Shown here one piece after another: positions 1 to 13,056 of a stretch of DNA of 64,000 nucleotides (position 1 is the first letter of the stretch; every line of letters begins with the position of its first letter). The position numbers and the translations under genes are program-made. Source of the DNA: Trileptium ribeirensis (lineage: Eukaryota; Nematoda; Enoplea; Enoplida; Thoracostomopsidae); contig JASANE010009865.1 in assembly GCA_030248225.1 (NCBI GenBank), positions 1 through 64,000 of the forward strand, in the 5' to 3' direction. The notes under the pieces are model-generated. The model was not told the DNA's origin. It worked only from the letters and a program-made list of their open reading frames with translations, and did no database searches.

Positions 1-1460
1 GGGTCGGAACGACTCTGTTACATGTTTGCCCCAGACATTATTATAAAACGTATCAACAATCAAATCTTTTAAGTGCTTGAAAGACACTATGTAGTGATTC
101 AGGATTGGATCACACAAACTACGAATGACGAAACAGGTTCAACCACGTGGTAAGACGAACCAATGCGTCACAACGTATTCGACATAACTTTTAATGAGTG
201 AATCCTGAAGGAACATATACATAAATTATGCGTTATGAGTTTTTAGGGATAGTTAGCTTGAGATGTTGTCATTTCCAGACTGTTTCTCGAACACCGTGTC
301 CCTTTGTAGGTTAATCTAAATAACATGAATGAGTAATACCCATAATTAGCGGCAGAGGGTGCCCGCCACTGCTATTACATGATAAAATGATAACCAATGT
401 TAATACTACACCTTAAATAAAGTTGTAAACTATGGTGTGTCGTATAATCCTAGAAAGTGATTTACGGTGTGATTGTTGCCTTACTGTGTATACGGTAGAG
501 AGTCGCGGCTATAGACAAACAAAGGTTTCAAACAGTGGGGACATTATAACGCTAACGTCTCATTAGAAAATTTATAGCAATTTCATATTGGTAGCAAATC
601 TGGTTGTTTTAGTCTGATATATATGCTGTAAACATGTCCATTGCGAAAACTCTTGATCTGTCTATTAAATAAATAAATACATCAACTTTCAATATATCAA
701 TGCATTCGGTTGCAAAACCGCGGCGAATCAAACTTCAGTATAAGCCCATCGCCCAGGCTATAGTCAGATACTGCTTTAGTATTTGACGCCCGTTTTATAT
801 ACGCTAGAAAACAGCTAATTTGTGCCTATCGTTGAAAAATTTGACATTAGGTACTACGGAAAACCAATGTTTTCTTGACCAACCAAAGAAAACGTTATTT
901 TTATGCTGCGTTCACGTTATAATGTTCCCAACATTTGAAACCTATGTACGCCATACACTGACAGACACACTGTCTACCAAAGGGTGTCTTACATACCCCC
1001 GTGTTTTTTATAAATTTTTTCAAAAGTAGTTAGCAAGGAGTACGGCCACTTCTCGACAGTGTCAAGCACACTGTGTTTTCCAGAAGTTTTATTAACAGTG
1101 TGCGGCATTGTTTCATCAACTTCCACATGACCTAGATACAAATATCGATAATTTAAAAAATACACAGCACAGTTGACTATTAAACCGCATTAGCAACAGA
1201 CGGTGTCCGTTACAGTTAATTCCCAGCAAATTGGTAGCTAAGGGTGTGTACGACACTGTAATGAAAAAATGTAGTAGCTAGGGGTGTGCCGACACCGTCG
1301 GAAATTCATTTACAGTAGTAGCTAGGGGTGTCACCCCGAATCTCTGTACGGTAGGGTCTCGACTACAGGGGGACAAAAGTTCCAAACAGCGGGGACATTA
1401 TAACATGAACGTCGCATTACATTGTAAATTTGGATTTGTATGTATATTGCAATAAATGTC
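1..1460. repeat. Diverged direct-repeat region with small hairpin units
   Basis: No gene is visible. A block at 492-576 recurs diverged at 1348-1420; both contain ACGGTAG near the start and GGGGACATTATAAC near the end. Just before the second copy, three short units beginning GTAGCTA lie at 1233, 1274 and 1318, about 41-44 bp apart. Each has its own inverted repeat (GTGT/ACAC, GGTGT/ACACC, GGGGT/ACCCC). A further hairpin CAGTGT-CAAGC-ACACTG lies near 1057-1073. This is probably an old tandem or mobile repeat; the class cannot be told. Confidence 0.5.
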
Positions 1461-2300
1461 ATAGCCTCCGCAGAATGGTTGAACAATTGGCCCACGACGA
1501 GCTGAAGGGCATAGCGTAATATTCTTAAACAGAACAGTTTAGTGCGGGGTGGCAGACAACCGACCTAGTCTTAGGCTTTGTACATGCTTTATATAATGGG
1601 CTTAGCTTCGGCTTAGGCTTAGTATATCGAGATCGTTAAGCCCGCACATAGCTAATGTCCCCCAACTTGACTATCGCCAGGCAGTTTATGAAATTTCAAC
1701 TGAATCGATCATTCTTGCTGTTCTTTAAATACTTTGTCATTGTTTAGATTTATTAGCTTTTGATCGGGGTTTATAAAAATTTTAACACCTCAATGATTAT
1801 TAGCCACAGTAAACTATTGCTCATTGATCATTACAATATTTATATATTTGTATGAAAGGGAAAAACTTTATTGAAAATGTTTAATAATTACATGTCGTCT
1901 GCCAGATGAAATTCCAACCAGGGGTCTATCTTGCTGTACCTTTTGCCATTTAATCTCGTGTTCTCTTTTTCTGCGTCAATCTCACTCTCTAACATTTCCT
2001 CTGTTTTCATATTTCCTTTATATAAGTTTCTTGCATTGATGTGGTCATCAGGTTTTTGTAAGATTTGTAACGCACCCTTCTCTTGTTCTGATGATGATTA
2101 TTGCTTTTTCTAAACAGCTAAACACAATTAACAACATTCTTTGAAAGAATATCCTGTAAGGAATGGAAATCACTATTTTATGTGTTACGCTATGTTTCTT
2201 TGAGTTTGAACAATGACACTGTGAATCAAAGTGAAAGATATCATATTTAATTAGCGGTGGCTATTTATCTTCATCAGTCTCCAATCAATGTCAGCTTGCC
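1461..2300. other. Intergenic, no feature seen
   Basis: AT-rich sequence without a convincing open frame, splice-bounded exon or repeat. A 60-codon frame at 1931-2113 starts with TTG, is leucine/serine/phenylalanine-rich and looks like chance translation of T-rich DNA. Confidence 0.4.
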
Positions 2301-2561
2301 AGCGATCAATTTCTATTTGATCATTTACAATGTTCTGTGCTGATTGTAGCCGTCCCAGAACTTTAAAGTCCCACTCAAAATGTATTGCTATGTTGTCTAA
2401 CCAAAATATTTCGGACTAACTCTCTGTTTAAATTTTATTCTAAGAGCAGAAATTTCACAATTATTACACCTGTTTGATTACCGCACTTGCCTTCGAGACA
2501 CAAGTTCCTGAAAGTGCGAAAGTATTATTTAGTGGGGGGGGGTTTCATGGGTTGCTGCATC

Positions 2562-3092
2562 AGCCAATATCAAACTGGACGGGCGCACCAATATCAAATT
2601 GGAGGGGGACATTAATATCAAACAGGAGGGACGCCAATATCATACTGGAGGGAACGCCAATATCAAACTGGAGAGAGCACTAATATCGAACTGGAGGGGC
2701 ATCAATATCAAACTGGAAGGGAGCACCAATATCAAACTGTAAAGGGCACCAATATCAAACTCGACGGCGACACCAATAGCAAAATGAAGGGGACACCAAT
2801 ATCAAACTGGAGGGGGCCACCAATATCAAACTGGAGGAAGCACCAATATGAGACAGGAGGTTTTCCCAATATTAAACTGGAAGGGGCACCAATATCAAAC
2901 TGAGTTGGGCACCAATATCAAACTGGAGGGGACACCAATATCAAACCGGAGAGGGCGTCAATATCAAACAGGAGGGAGCACCAATATCATACTGGAGGGG
3001 ACACCAATATCATACTGGAGGGGGACACCAATATCAAACTGGAGGGCGCACCAATATCGAATTGGAGGGGGTACCAATATCAAACTGGAGGG
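2562..3092. repeat. Minisatellite array 1, ~20-21 bp unit
   Basis: About 25 head-to-tail copies of a unit close to ACCAATATCAAACTGGAGGG, with substitutions and changes in the length of the G run. Open frames across it translate to a repeating I-S-N-W-R-G / N-I-K-L-E-G pattern, an artefact of the repeat unit and not a protein gene. Confidence 0.9.
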
Positions 3093-3441
3093 CTAGCTAT
3101 TAGAACTTTTTGTCTCTTACAGCCAGCTATAAGATACCAAAATCTTTTACAGCCAACCGTTAAATATTTGAAATTATAGCGATTTCAGCGATCAGTTTCT
3201 ATTTGATCATTTACAATGTACTGTGCTGATTCTAGTCGTCCCAGAACTTTAAAGTCCCACTCCAAATGCATTGCTATGTTGTCTAACCAAAATACTTCGA
3301 ACTAACTGTCTGTTTAAATTTTATTCTAAGAGCAGGAATTTCAGAAATATTGCACCTGTTTGATTCCCCCACTCGCCTTCGAGACACAAGCTCCTGAAAG
3401 TGCGAAAGTATTATTTAGTGGGGGGTTTCATGGTTGCTGCA

Positions 3442-3790
3442 TCAACCAATATTAAACTGGACGGGCGCACCAATATCAAATTGGCGGGGGACACTAATAT
3501 CAAACAGGAGGGGCGCCAATATCATACTGGAGGGAACACCAATATCAAACTGTAGAGAGCACTAATATCGAACTGGAGGGGGCATCAATATCAAACTGGA
3601 GTTGGGCACCAATATCAAATTGGAGGGGACACCAATTTCAAACCGGAGAGGCGTCAATATCAAACAGGAGGGAGCACCAATATCATACTGGAGGGGACAC
3701 CAATATCATACTGGAGGGGGACACCAATATCAAACTGGAGGGCGCACCAATATTGAATTGGAGGGGGCACCAATATCAAACTGGAGGGCT
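3442..3790. repeat. Minisatellite array 2, same unit
   Basis: A second, shorter array of the same ~20-bp unit. Several consecutive variant units appear in the same order as in array 1, so it arose by duplication of the whole block and not by independent expansion. Confidence 0.9.
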
Positions 3791-4478
3791 AGCTATTAGA
3801 ACCTTTTGTCTCTTACAGCCAGCTATAAGATACCAAAATCTTTTACAGCCAACCGTTAAATATTTGAAATTATAGCTATTTCAGCGATCAGTTTCTATTT
3901 GATCATTTACAATGTACTGTGCTGATTCTAGTCGTCCCAGAACTTTAAAGTCCCACTCAAAATGCATTGCTATGTTGTCTAACCAAAATACTTCGAACTA
4001 ACTGTCTGTTTAAATTTTATTCTAAGAGCAGAAATTTCAGAAATATTGCACCTGTTTGATTCCCCCACTTGCCTTCGAGACACAAGTTCCTGGAAGTGCG
4101 AAAGTATTATTTAGTTGGGGGATGGGGTTTCATGGGTTGTTCTATCCACACTCCTTCGAAATTAACACGTACACTTTTATAGGAACCGGAGAATAAAGCT
4201 TAAGTTTCGGTTTAAAATACGGAGAAGGGGATAGTCCAGCGGTCACTTAAGTTTCTCAGAACAACTTGGGCCACTTCGGCTATGCACGATTTTATATTTA
4301 CTTCATAAATATTTCATGTTGTTCTGTATTACTGGATATATTGTAGATATTTTTTGACAAATATATGATTATGTATTCATAATTCTCTAGATAATATTGC
4401 TGGTTATTCAAACTATATTGAAAAGATTGGACAACTCGCAGTCTCTTTTCAATGTATAAGCATAAAATTGGAGGATTA

Positions 4479-4500
4479 AAACTGTGTTAAAACACAGTTT
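4479..4500. repeat. Inverted repeat, 10-bp arms
   Basis: AAACTGTGTT, two A bases, then AACACAGTTT: a near-perfect palindrome that could form a hairpin (9-bp stem with a 4-nt loop). It is isolated; there is no adjoining gene from which to infer a role. Confidence 0.6.
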
Positions 4501-5420
4501 ATTTGGCAGTTTTGTGCGTAATTTGATACATTTGTCACAGCGAGTTGACTGCCGTGTATTTGTACGTGCGTTGCTAATCGTTCGTTTTGCGAGATTCTTT
4601 ATTGAGCCGAGCAACGGCACCTAAATAACTTAACAGCTTGTGCACGACACTCGCACTCAGTTACTTTAATCCGTTGGAGCAAAGTTTGTTCAAGACATTC
4701 CAAAATACGCTTTGGTTCAAGAAGGATATGGTTAATCAGTAATTAAACTATTGTTCGATTAAATTTTCAGCAAATTTCACTATGAGTTTTGAACATATTA
4801 AATAGGCACTAGTGCGCCTGCGGCGAAGATTGGACTAGTCGAGATACAACGAAAATTCTTATAGATTTGGACTTAGCTCATCTAGTTAACCCAGAAAAGT
4901 TACCCTTTGTCCCATTACGTGACAAAACAATTTCACCAATTTTTTCAGTTTTATCAACCGGCCAAAAAAGTCGAAAATTGTTTTCCCAAATTTGGTGAAG
5001 TTTAGTATTACTTTACGCAGATCGATGAGAGAAATTCAATGTTGCCGTTTTAGCGCAATTAGATTATCCACTACCGAATTATGCCCTGTTACGTGTCAAC
5101 CACACTAAACGCTAAAGAGTTGTGGCTGAAGCTCAAGCTATGGCTCAACCCTAAAGCATAAGTCTAAAGCCTAAGTGACTTTGTTGTGTGTAATAATTTT
5201 CTCTGTTATCACTAAGCCCTTGGCGGGCTACCGCCCCGAACCACCTCCTTTTTATTAAGGTTGTGGGCTTCTGTCTTCCGAACCCCCGTCACTAAGCTGT
5301 TCTTTTCTAACGACGTAATCGACAATTGCCACCTACTTAAAAATTGAACCTTTTGCATATTTTAAATTTTAACTTTGCTTTCTTCAAATTTCTCATCTTT
5401 ATATACCATGTACACGGATA

Positions 5421-5666
5421 ATGCCCTGTGGGCCCCCTAATCCTCAATATATCATATTCCCACCTTATCAAGATGTACATCAAACTCAACTAATGCTAAC
5501 AAATCATACCTTCATTGAACTAGTGTTATCAACCAGTACTCCTAAAGACACTGTAAACTTCTTGGCCTGCTTACTTTTAATCGCCAATAATAAACGTTGT
5601 GTATGTGAGCAACAATGTTACTTAGCTCTGCTGGGCACCGCCAGAAATGATCCATACGAATGGTGA
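5421..5666 (+). CDS. Short hypothetical ORF, 81 codons
   Basis: Opens with an ATG after TATATACC and a pyrimidine-rich stretch and ends in TGA. The translation has cysteines late in the frame (CVCEQQC) and a mixed composition, unlike the A/T-driven frames around it. No family is recognised. It could be a remnant of a mobile-element protein or chance. No neighbouring exon in a compatible phase was found. Confidence 0.2.
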   Translation: MPCGPPNPQYIIFPPYQDVHQTQLMLTNHTFIELVLSTSTPKDTVNFLACLLLIANNKRCVCEQQCYLALLGTARNDPYEW

Positions 5667-8600
5667 TCGTCCGATTATAAGAATTGCCGTAACAAGTATT
5701 CCATCAGGCGCTATCAAGCCCTATCAATTGTACATCCAATGGCAGAGGCTTCAGTTAGAACAGCCCACCCGTCATTAGCTGTGGTAATTCGTATAAAAAC
5801 AACATGTAATACTGAATGTAAGCTAGTGTAAGCATATCAGCTCCGCAATAAAATATGAGTTGACCATTTTAGTTTTCAGTTTTCACGTTATATACTGTTT
5901 AAAGCGGAAACTGTAATATGCTTGCGGTAAAGATGTCCCCGAAAACGTTGTTAGCAGATATCGTTTTAATTTGTGATCTCGAACGATTCAAGTTCGGGAT
6001 TTACTTGATTTGAAATGCGTCACACTATATAGTGTGCTCGTAGAGAAGTCAGTCTAAATTAGGATTTTGTCCCAAACAAGAAAACGAAATTTCGAATCGT
6101 ACAGTGCCGGTTTGCGGTTTGGATTTCGCATATTATATGTAGCTTCAAAGAGTACGACAGGTTTGCAAAGTTTGTTTTCAATTGAAGACAAAAATTTTAA
6201 ACCCAGACTGTTCAAAAACTTTGTAATTTATGAGTATATACATAGCCCACTTTGATACATCCTTTTTCATCCTGAATCATCTTAGATGATTTGGGTTTTG
6301 GAATCTATGAATTTTATAAAATTGATTCAGGTTGAATAAATTCTATTGCAAACATTGCCCATTTAGAAAAAACAAAATATATATTGTAATCAATTTAAAA
6401 CGACGTAAAATTTTTCATAAATTTTGTACAACATATTGTTATCGTTCACGGGTAAATGCAACAATTAGCATATACTGTTCGGTGCTTCGTATAATTTTTT
6501 GTATATGCCAGTTATTCCGAGTATATTGTCTACTAATGTTGCTGTATACTTCAGTAAAACCATTTGGGTTTCAATGTTCGTCAAGATCCAGGTTTTCAAA
6601 AAATCAAAACTTGAAATACTATACATTTGGCAACGTGTCAAGGAATAAGATACGCTATAGGTTTTAACAATAAACCACAGTATGCCAATATATCAATCGG
6701 TGCGCGATTTGACGAATATGATGGTTCATTTAGAGAGACCCATGCTTAGCTTTTGTTCCATCAATAATGGTGTGAAGACAGGTTTCCTACTTAAAGTCTT
6801 ATACACTAAAAATTGAGTCTTATTGGCTGTTCCACAATGAATGTTCTAAATGTAATATAATTAAATTCGACGTTATGATGTGGAAAGAGGATTGTTTAAC
6901 CCCAGTTAACCACCTGATGCTAATACAGACAAAAATACTCTTTTATACACAGGAGTCATACCCACGACAAGAAATATTTATCTGCATTCACCTATCTGTT
7001 ACTAAGGATTGCAAATTTGCTGCAAATTTATTGTGCTTAATGTCGTAGTATAGGGCTTATTTGGCCAAGACCTAATGCGGATGAAAAATCACAATATCTT
7101 CAATATTACCTATCTTGGATTTACCTATTTTTATAATTAAACAGTATTAGTTTTGTCGTATTTTTGTGTACCTGAAAGCAGCCTGCATCTTGCACAGTCA
7201 GCAAGTACCCTTAGTATCGAGGTATAAAACGTTGATGTATCATAATTGTTTGTTAAACGTAGCCGTAGATCCGTTGAAGATGTTTAGATAATTAATAATT
7301 ACAAATTTTGTGTCTTGCATGAATCTAAACGGCGATAATCTACAATTTCTCTACTCTTTACCTTCTGAATAGGGTCTTTAATATAAAATATAATTATACT
7401 AATTATCTTTTCTAAACTTATATATACTAAGTTTATCCAAATGGTTAGAAATCGATTAAACAGCTTAACTTAAACTTAAACGAGTTTGATAAGCTTGCAA
7501 GTGATACGTTTTCATTTGGCAGATGTTTACAAAATAACAGAATGTAATATTTATGTCTCACATATTTTTATAGATAAATTTGCGGCATCAGCTTATAATT
7601 ATAGAAAAACCAAGTGGATATGTCTAAACGACTGATTAGCGTAAGTTAAGATGGGTTTACCTTGTTTTTTTTTACTTTTAACACTTATTATCCTATGGAT
7701 TATACACAGAAAACGAAGGTTTAAACGCTATACGTATATATTTTTGCTGTCGATAGCAGCAAAACGCAGTCGAGTATATAAGTAGTATAAATATGGATAA
7801 AACTATCGAGCATTGATTTTAATCACACCACAGTCGATATTTTGTTTATATCCTGAACCATCGTGTTAATAGAAAATTTTGATTCTATGGCTAAGCGATA
7901 TATATATCATTTTATATATCATGAAAGTTTAACGTGTGAGACATATAGTTTCTTTGAATTTGAGGTTATAATCTGTAATGAAACAAAAAATTATTTTTTT
8001 TTAAAATTCAAATTTTGATATTTATAACTCTTAATTTTGCGTTTAACGTTTGTAAATTAAACATCTAGTGTATTTTTCAAAACACCATACGTTTAGTCCA
8101 GGTGTTCATCTATCAGCCATTAATGTCACATATTTAACAAATATTTTCCAACGTAAGTAGTTTGAAGGATTCGAAAATAAATCGAATTATTAGTTTATTA
8201 AAGTTTTACCCAAACCTATTATTGGTACGGAACTAGTTTTCTGGCATTTTCGATTTGGTTTGGTCCGAGTATTCGGCTAATAATCTTTAGAACCTTTCAA
8301 ATTAATGAATTTCAGAAGCAAATTTACGAAATCTCAAATCAATACAAGTCTCTTGGAGCTTGCAGTCTGTGGAGCTGAACTCGTTTCGGGATTGCCTAGA
8401 TTAATTTATGTAAATTTGTACACTGTATGAACTGAAACGCTACTTTTGTTCCAAAAATACACTTGTCAGTACCATGATGATGGCAGCTTGATCAAGGGTT
8501 GTTACTGTGAAATAAGCTAAACGAAGATTTTTCCTGTTGTACTGTCGAATAGCGGACTGTCGATTTTGGATTTTTACACACTAATTCATGCACGACATTG

Positions 8601-10287
8601 ATCAATTTTACAATGCATTGTTTTAAGGTAAGAGGTACAATTAACGTTGATTGTAGCCGTAGAAAAATATCTTTTCGTCAATCAATTTATCATTCTCTGA
8701 CACATGAGCACAGTTCAATGCAAAAAATTTATCGTACATAAATTAGCTTTGGGTACTTGAAATCGAATTCCGACTTATGCTCCATTTTGACTAACTGAAA
8801 TGTCGTTCAGACGAAATGCAATATTTTATATGTTTCTAGCAATATTTTAACAATTAGTGTACACGTGCTATCATGTATATTAACATAATTTGCGGTAAGT
8901 TGAATCATACCTATAATTGCGACTTGTATACTTTAAAAAAGCGACATTTTGTGGGAATTGGCTTGAAATTAATCGCGGTCGCTTATCTCGATCCACGAGT
9001 TCAACATATTTACGAAGTATTCAATGACATAAATATAATTGTTGGATACATCTGGGAATTAAACCCATAAAACCTCCTAAATCCATAAAACTACAAACAA
9101 AAACGAAATTACCCACGATTTTAATACTAAAATTTTAGTTATTTTACATTTTTTGTCAAATTTACATAAACGATGAAATTTTTAACTAAGCAGTTTGGTT
9201 TGACATTTAGCATTTTGTGTATAACAGTGTCAAAATGTAAAATTTTTAGTTCGAAGGTAAAATCATAAGCTATACGGTTTGAAAACCGAAGGGTCGCGAG
9301 CTAATATTGTGACAAAAACGTTAGCAGCTATTGATGCCAGAAAGGCGACTAAAGTTCCTGGCAGCTTTGATCTATGCGCCTTACCATCTTAATTCTACTT
9401 GTTATCTCCTATAAAAACTATAGCTTTTAGGTTAATTGTAAAACATTCGTTATCGCGGTTATGTAATGGTCGCAAGACAGACATTTCCGTTGAATTCTTG
9501 GTGAATGCTTAGTTGTACCGACTAAAACATCTTCGCCACCACAAAATCAAATCAAATTTCACAATTTTATACACCTTTAATGTAGGAGCGTTTGCCACGT
9601 ACAGGTGTTCAACTTTCGGACGCAGTACATGAAACGAACTTATATGGTACACATATATGTTTCTTTCCTATGTACAGCGTGTTAACTTTATCATTATAGC
9701 GTAAGAAAGTCATTTTTGTAAAGTATTAAATAGTGCCGCATGTGTATGATCATTGTTTATTTCTGAAACCAAAACTAAGAAACAAATGAGATATTTCCGA
9801 TGTATATATAATAGTACGTGGATATGTCAACACTGTTGCAGTAGAAAAGGTGAATATATTCTAGCTGTCTTCAGTGGAATGGTACGATAAAACGCTTATA
9901 TAACCTCGTATTTTGTATTTTAAAACCAGAAATTTCTTCGGTCATTTTAAGGTGAAGGAAGATCACTATGAACTGTTGTGCAAGTCCGACATAGGATGCA
10001 AGCGTGTTCGGCGCGACGAAGTTGCAAAGTCTGTAATACGTACGGCGTCGGCACCGGTGTTAGTCTTACTTGGTTTTGCAAAAACCATTGGCCTTGATAT
10101 TGTACTCTCGACTTTCACACTTCATGCATCGACTAATGTTTCCCATTGCGCTGTTGCACTATCGGTTACTTTTATATATATAACACAGCTCTATCTTTTT
10201 TAACGTAGCAATGTAGACTACTATATACGCAGCGCTTCAAGCGGTAATTTCCAAATTGCCGTTTATTTCGGGTAAAGTTTGGGTGAA

Positions 10288-10570
10288 AATATACCTTGCT
10301 TCCGTGAAGGGTACCGAAATGTGGTAAAATGGATTAAAAACCCCACATTTTGACCCCTTAACCAAACCTCAAATCAAAAACCCTCGTTTATGTACAGGTA
10401 AATATGCTATGCCGGTCCCAATTAACCCAATATAATAAAAATCGGTTACGTTGTTCCCGAGTTATGGCCGATAACACACACAGACGAAATTTAAAAACTT
10501 TCATCCCTCAACACACAATCTCAACTACGTTACACTATTCAGAAAAAACATCTATCAATCACTTCTCGAG
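10288..10570 (+). repeat. Dispersed repeat family C, partial copy
   Basis: Matches the right-hand part of the copies at 22.2-23.1 kb and 46.4-47.2 kb. Shared landmarks are CCTTGCTTCCGTGAAGGGTA, a GGGGTAAAA-type stretch, and CCCGAGTTATGGCCGAT followed by an ACACACA run. The left part of the family is absent, so this is a truncated copy. Confidence 0.75.
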
Positions 10571-11215
10571 CCACGTAATGTCCGGTACATAAAAACCACT
10601 TCAGTATTTCAAAAATAAAAATTGATTTGTAAAACTTCGAAACTAAATCTGAAAAATATAGGAGTCATAGCACTGGCGTCGAAAATATAGAATAATATTT
10701 ATTGGCAATTTCAAAAATATATAGGAGTAACTACGATAAATCACTGACACCCAAAAATCCACTCGTTTACACCTCAAATTAAACAATTTGAATATAGTAA
10801 CGCAAAAAATTTAATATAGCCTATTGCCAAGAGCTGTTGCTATCAAGATTGATGTGTATTGTTAAACAAAATTTTGGGAAGATTCGCTATTTAATCCTAG
10901 CCTTTAATATACGAAGACACAAGCATCTTGTAAACAGCAAAACTCTAGTTCTTATATCCTACCAAATAAGTAAACACATCGTTCATATAAATTACCAACC
11001 GAACCCGCATTTAGTACGAAGGTGCCAAATTACTGATAGTCTAACAGAAACTTACAAACCAGACTCGCAAATCTGTAAAACTAAAAGAATCTTTTTGATA
11101 AAAACGTAAAGAGATACGAATTAAATTCGACCATATTAGATAACGATCTAATAATTTCAGAATCTCAACATTGCTAGCTGAGTAAATCATGCATAATATG
11201 CGGAACCACATACAA

Positions 11216-11586
11216 CTGGCCTGTCCACAACCCTTCAAAAAGTGGGGAAACTTTCGGGGGCTTCCATGTTCATTCTCAGGAAAAATTAAAAGTGGGGATA
11301 AATTTTGCATAAAAATACCAAATATGTCCATATTTTCAGAGCATTTTTACACCGTGAATGTATTTTCAAGCTAAAAACAATATTTAGCATTATAAATAGT
11401 GGTAATTAATGTTTAAAACACAATTTGCAAAAAAACACAAATTTTTAGACATAAAATATTTTTTTGAATTAGTTGAAAATAGGGGTTTTTGGCCGAGTGG
11501 GGGGGACGGACATGGGGGAAAATATCGCGAACATGGGAGATTTTGAAAGTGGGGGTCCCCCAACCAACCCACTGTGGACAGGCCAG
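11216..11586. mobile_element. 371-bp MITE-like element with 14-bp TIRs and 5-bp TSD
   Basis: The ends are perfect 14-bp inverted repeats: CTGGCCTGTCCACA at 11,216-11,229 and its reverse complement at 11,573-11,586. The direct repeat TACAA lies immediately outside both ends (11,211-11,215 and 11,587-11,591), as expected for a target-site duplication. There is no transposase inside. A 5-bp duplication is less common among animal cut-and-paste families and I do not assign a superfamily. Overlapping open frames here are chance translations of the element. Confidence 0.85.
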
Positions 11587-11981
11587 TACAAAGAAGAAAA
11601 GATACTGTTTATTCCGAGCACGGCACGCGACAGTCGCTGGGTATTTTTAGACTCCCGGTTGGTCTGTGGGTCTTTTACCAGGTGTCTCCACTTAGACCCC
11701 CACGATATTTTTGGCTTCGCTCAGTTCTGTGTCCAATCGCGCGCAAGCTTTCACAATCAATCAAGCAGTTCAGAATACTATGAACACTATATAATCATGA
11801 CAGCCTCCTGGCATGGCCCGGTACACTGCTCCCAGTTTACAGATAGTGTAGAGAAGCAACGGTAGTACATGGATTTGTCATACTTTAATAAACCACACGC
11901 CCATAGGCTACACCACCCTACCGCAACACATTAGCGATATAGCGTTATTAATAATAAAATTTTGAGAAAAAGTAATACAAT

Positions 11982-12257
11982 TTATTTTAACATGCCAACA
12001 ATCGGTGGTATAATAGTTGAAAAACACAAACCATTGGGACGACTGCGAAAAATATTGATACCAATAAGGTCCTCAATATCTTTTTTCCAGGTAACTGTAG
12101 TAGCAAAGTTAGAAAAATCCAAGCGAACAATACGCTCGTAGGCTGGATCTGCGTAGTACAATGACGAACCGTAGACGGCAAGGCCTAGTGGCCTGTGCTG
12201 ATTTTGAGCTTCAAGTATTATTTTACGGTTGCTTCCTTCGTATGTTGCACGTTCAAT
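11982..12257 (-). CDS. LRP/YWTD-like gene, second visible exon (possibly terminal)
   Basis: After the acceptor ATTTTAG the exon reads IERATYEGSNRKIIL, then RPLGLAVYGSSLYYADP and YERIVRLD. This is the LDL-receptor class B (YWTD) pattern, with YYAD in place of YWTD, and resembles the closing blades of an LRP beta-propeller. It joins the upstream exon in phase 0. Two ends are possible. A weak GTTTGT donor after ...SRPN G (exon end 12,032) would lead on to an unseen EGF exon. Alternatively the frame reads through about 15 more residues to TAA at 11,984-11,982, where AATAAA (11,986-11,981) overlaps the stop and could be the polyadenylation signal. Extracellular ligand-binding role inferred from the family only. 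Confidence 0.75.
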   Translation of the reverse strand: MERATYEGSNRKIILEAQNQHRPLGLAVYGSSLYYADPAYERIVRLDFSNFATTVTWKKDIEDLIGINIFRSRPNGLCFSTIIPPIVGMLK

Positions 12258-13056
12258 CTAAAATAACAGGATGTACTGCAACTACATAATATTATCGTGA
12301 CAATATTGCTTTGAAAATATAACTATAATCTGATATTTCCAAATTGGTTCACTAGGGCCCTAATTATAAACTATTCACACTAATTTAACACTGATACTTG
12401 AATGCCCAATTTAACATTTTATAGAATCAACGGCCATAAATCGTAAACGTTCGGCAAGCAGAAAAAAAACAGTATTTAACGATTTGGCCCCTGGCATTTT
12501 CACACAATCCGCCCGCTACGCGTTTGTAATATATAAAACTTTGACTTCAGAAAAATAAAGGTACAACTGCTAATCCGGATAAACATGTTGTAGAGTTTCT
12601 GTTCAGGCAAAAAGTATTGCATATGTAATATTTTTGTTGAATATTATATATATTGTTCTAGTTTACACCGCAGAATTTATCCGGAATACTATACTGCTAC
12701 GAGAGCACTTAATTAGCTGGTAGCAGAAACTCTCAACCGATAAGCTGTATTTTTACCAGCGAACCCGGATTCTCTAAGAAACCACATCTTCGGAGTAAAC
12801 ACTACAATCGCCACAAATTTACACAACTATCGTTCATATTAGTTCACATACAGTTAGGGACAGAAATATGAAGGAACAAGTTCGAGAAAATCGAGAACAA
12901 TTCGCAACTAATTCACAACAAATTCGCGGATAGCAATTGAAAAGCAGTTTTGATATGCGAAAAGCAATTGAAACAGTTTTGATGTGCGAAATTTTAACGA
13001 TGACATCATGAAAAGTTTGCACTGATTTCTATAAATAGTTTCGACGACATTCTTAC

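Larger units (their letters stand above)
2301..4120. repeat. Composite tandem repeat: ~240-bp segment alternating with minisatellite
   Basis: A ~240-bp segment beginning AGCGATCARTTTCTATTTG occurs three times (2301-2540, 3187-3425, 3883-4117) with few differences. The first and second, and the second and third, are separated by a ~20-bp minisatellite array and a ~97-bp linker (3091-3186, 3787-3882) beginning GCTAGCTATTAGAAC. The period is therefore about 886 then 696 bp, the difference lying mostly in minisatellite length. This is a higher-order tandem duplication in which the arrays have since changed in length. The third copy runs into unique sequence near 4118. Confidence 0.85.
4121..10280. 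other. Gene-poor AT-rich stretch
   Basis: No convincing exon, RNA gene or well-defined mobile element. An ATG-started frame of 81 codons (5421-5666) and a TTG-started frame of 111 codons (6332-6667) are open but have no recognised domain and are within chance length for this composition. A 10-bp inverted repeat with a 2-nt centre lies at 4479-4500. Much of 6.8-10.2 kb is plain A/T-rich sequence. Confidence 0.4.

Noticed and set aside
2562..3790. Possible CRISPR-like array
   Set aside because: Units are contiguous ~20-bp repeats without unique spacers, in animal-type DNA; it is a minisatellite.
2474..3799. Open frames of 65-82 codons encoding repetitive ISNWRG/NIKLEG peptides
   Set aside because: They are translations of the 20-bp minisatellite; stops and frame shifts follow changes in unit length, and there is no gene context.
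11189..11865. Overlapping open frames up to 130 codons on both strands
   Set aside because: They lie over the 371-bp TIR element and its flanks, differ between frames and show no domain.
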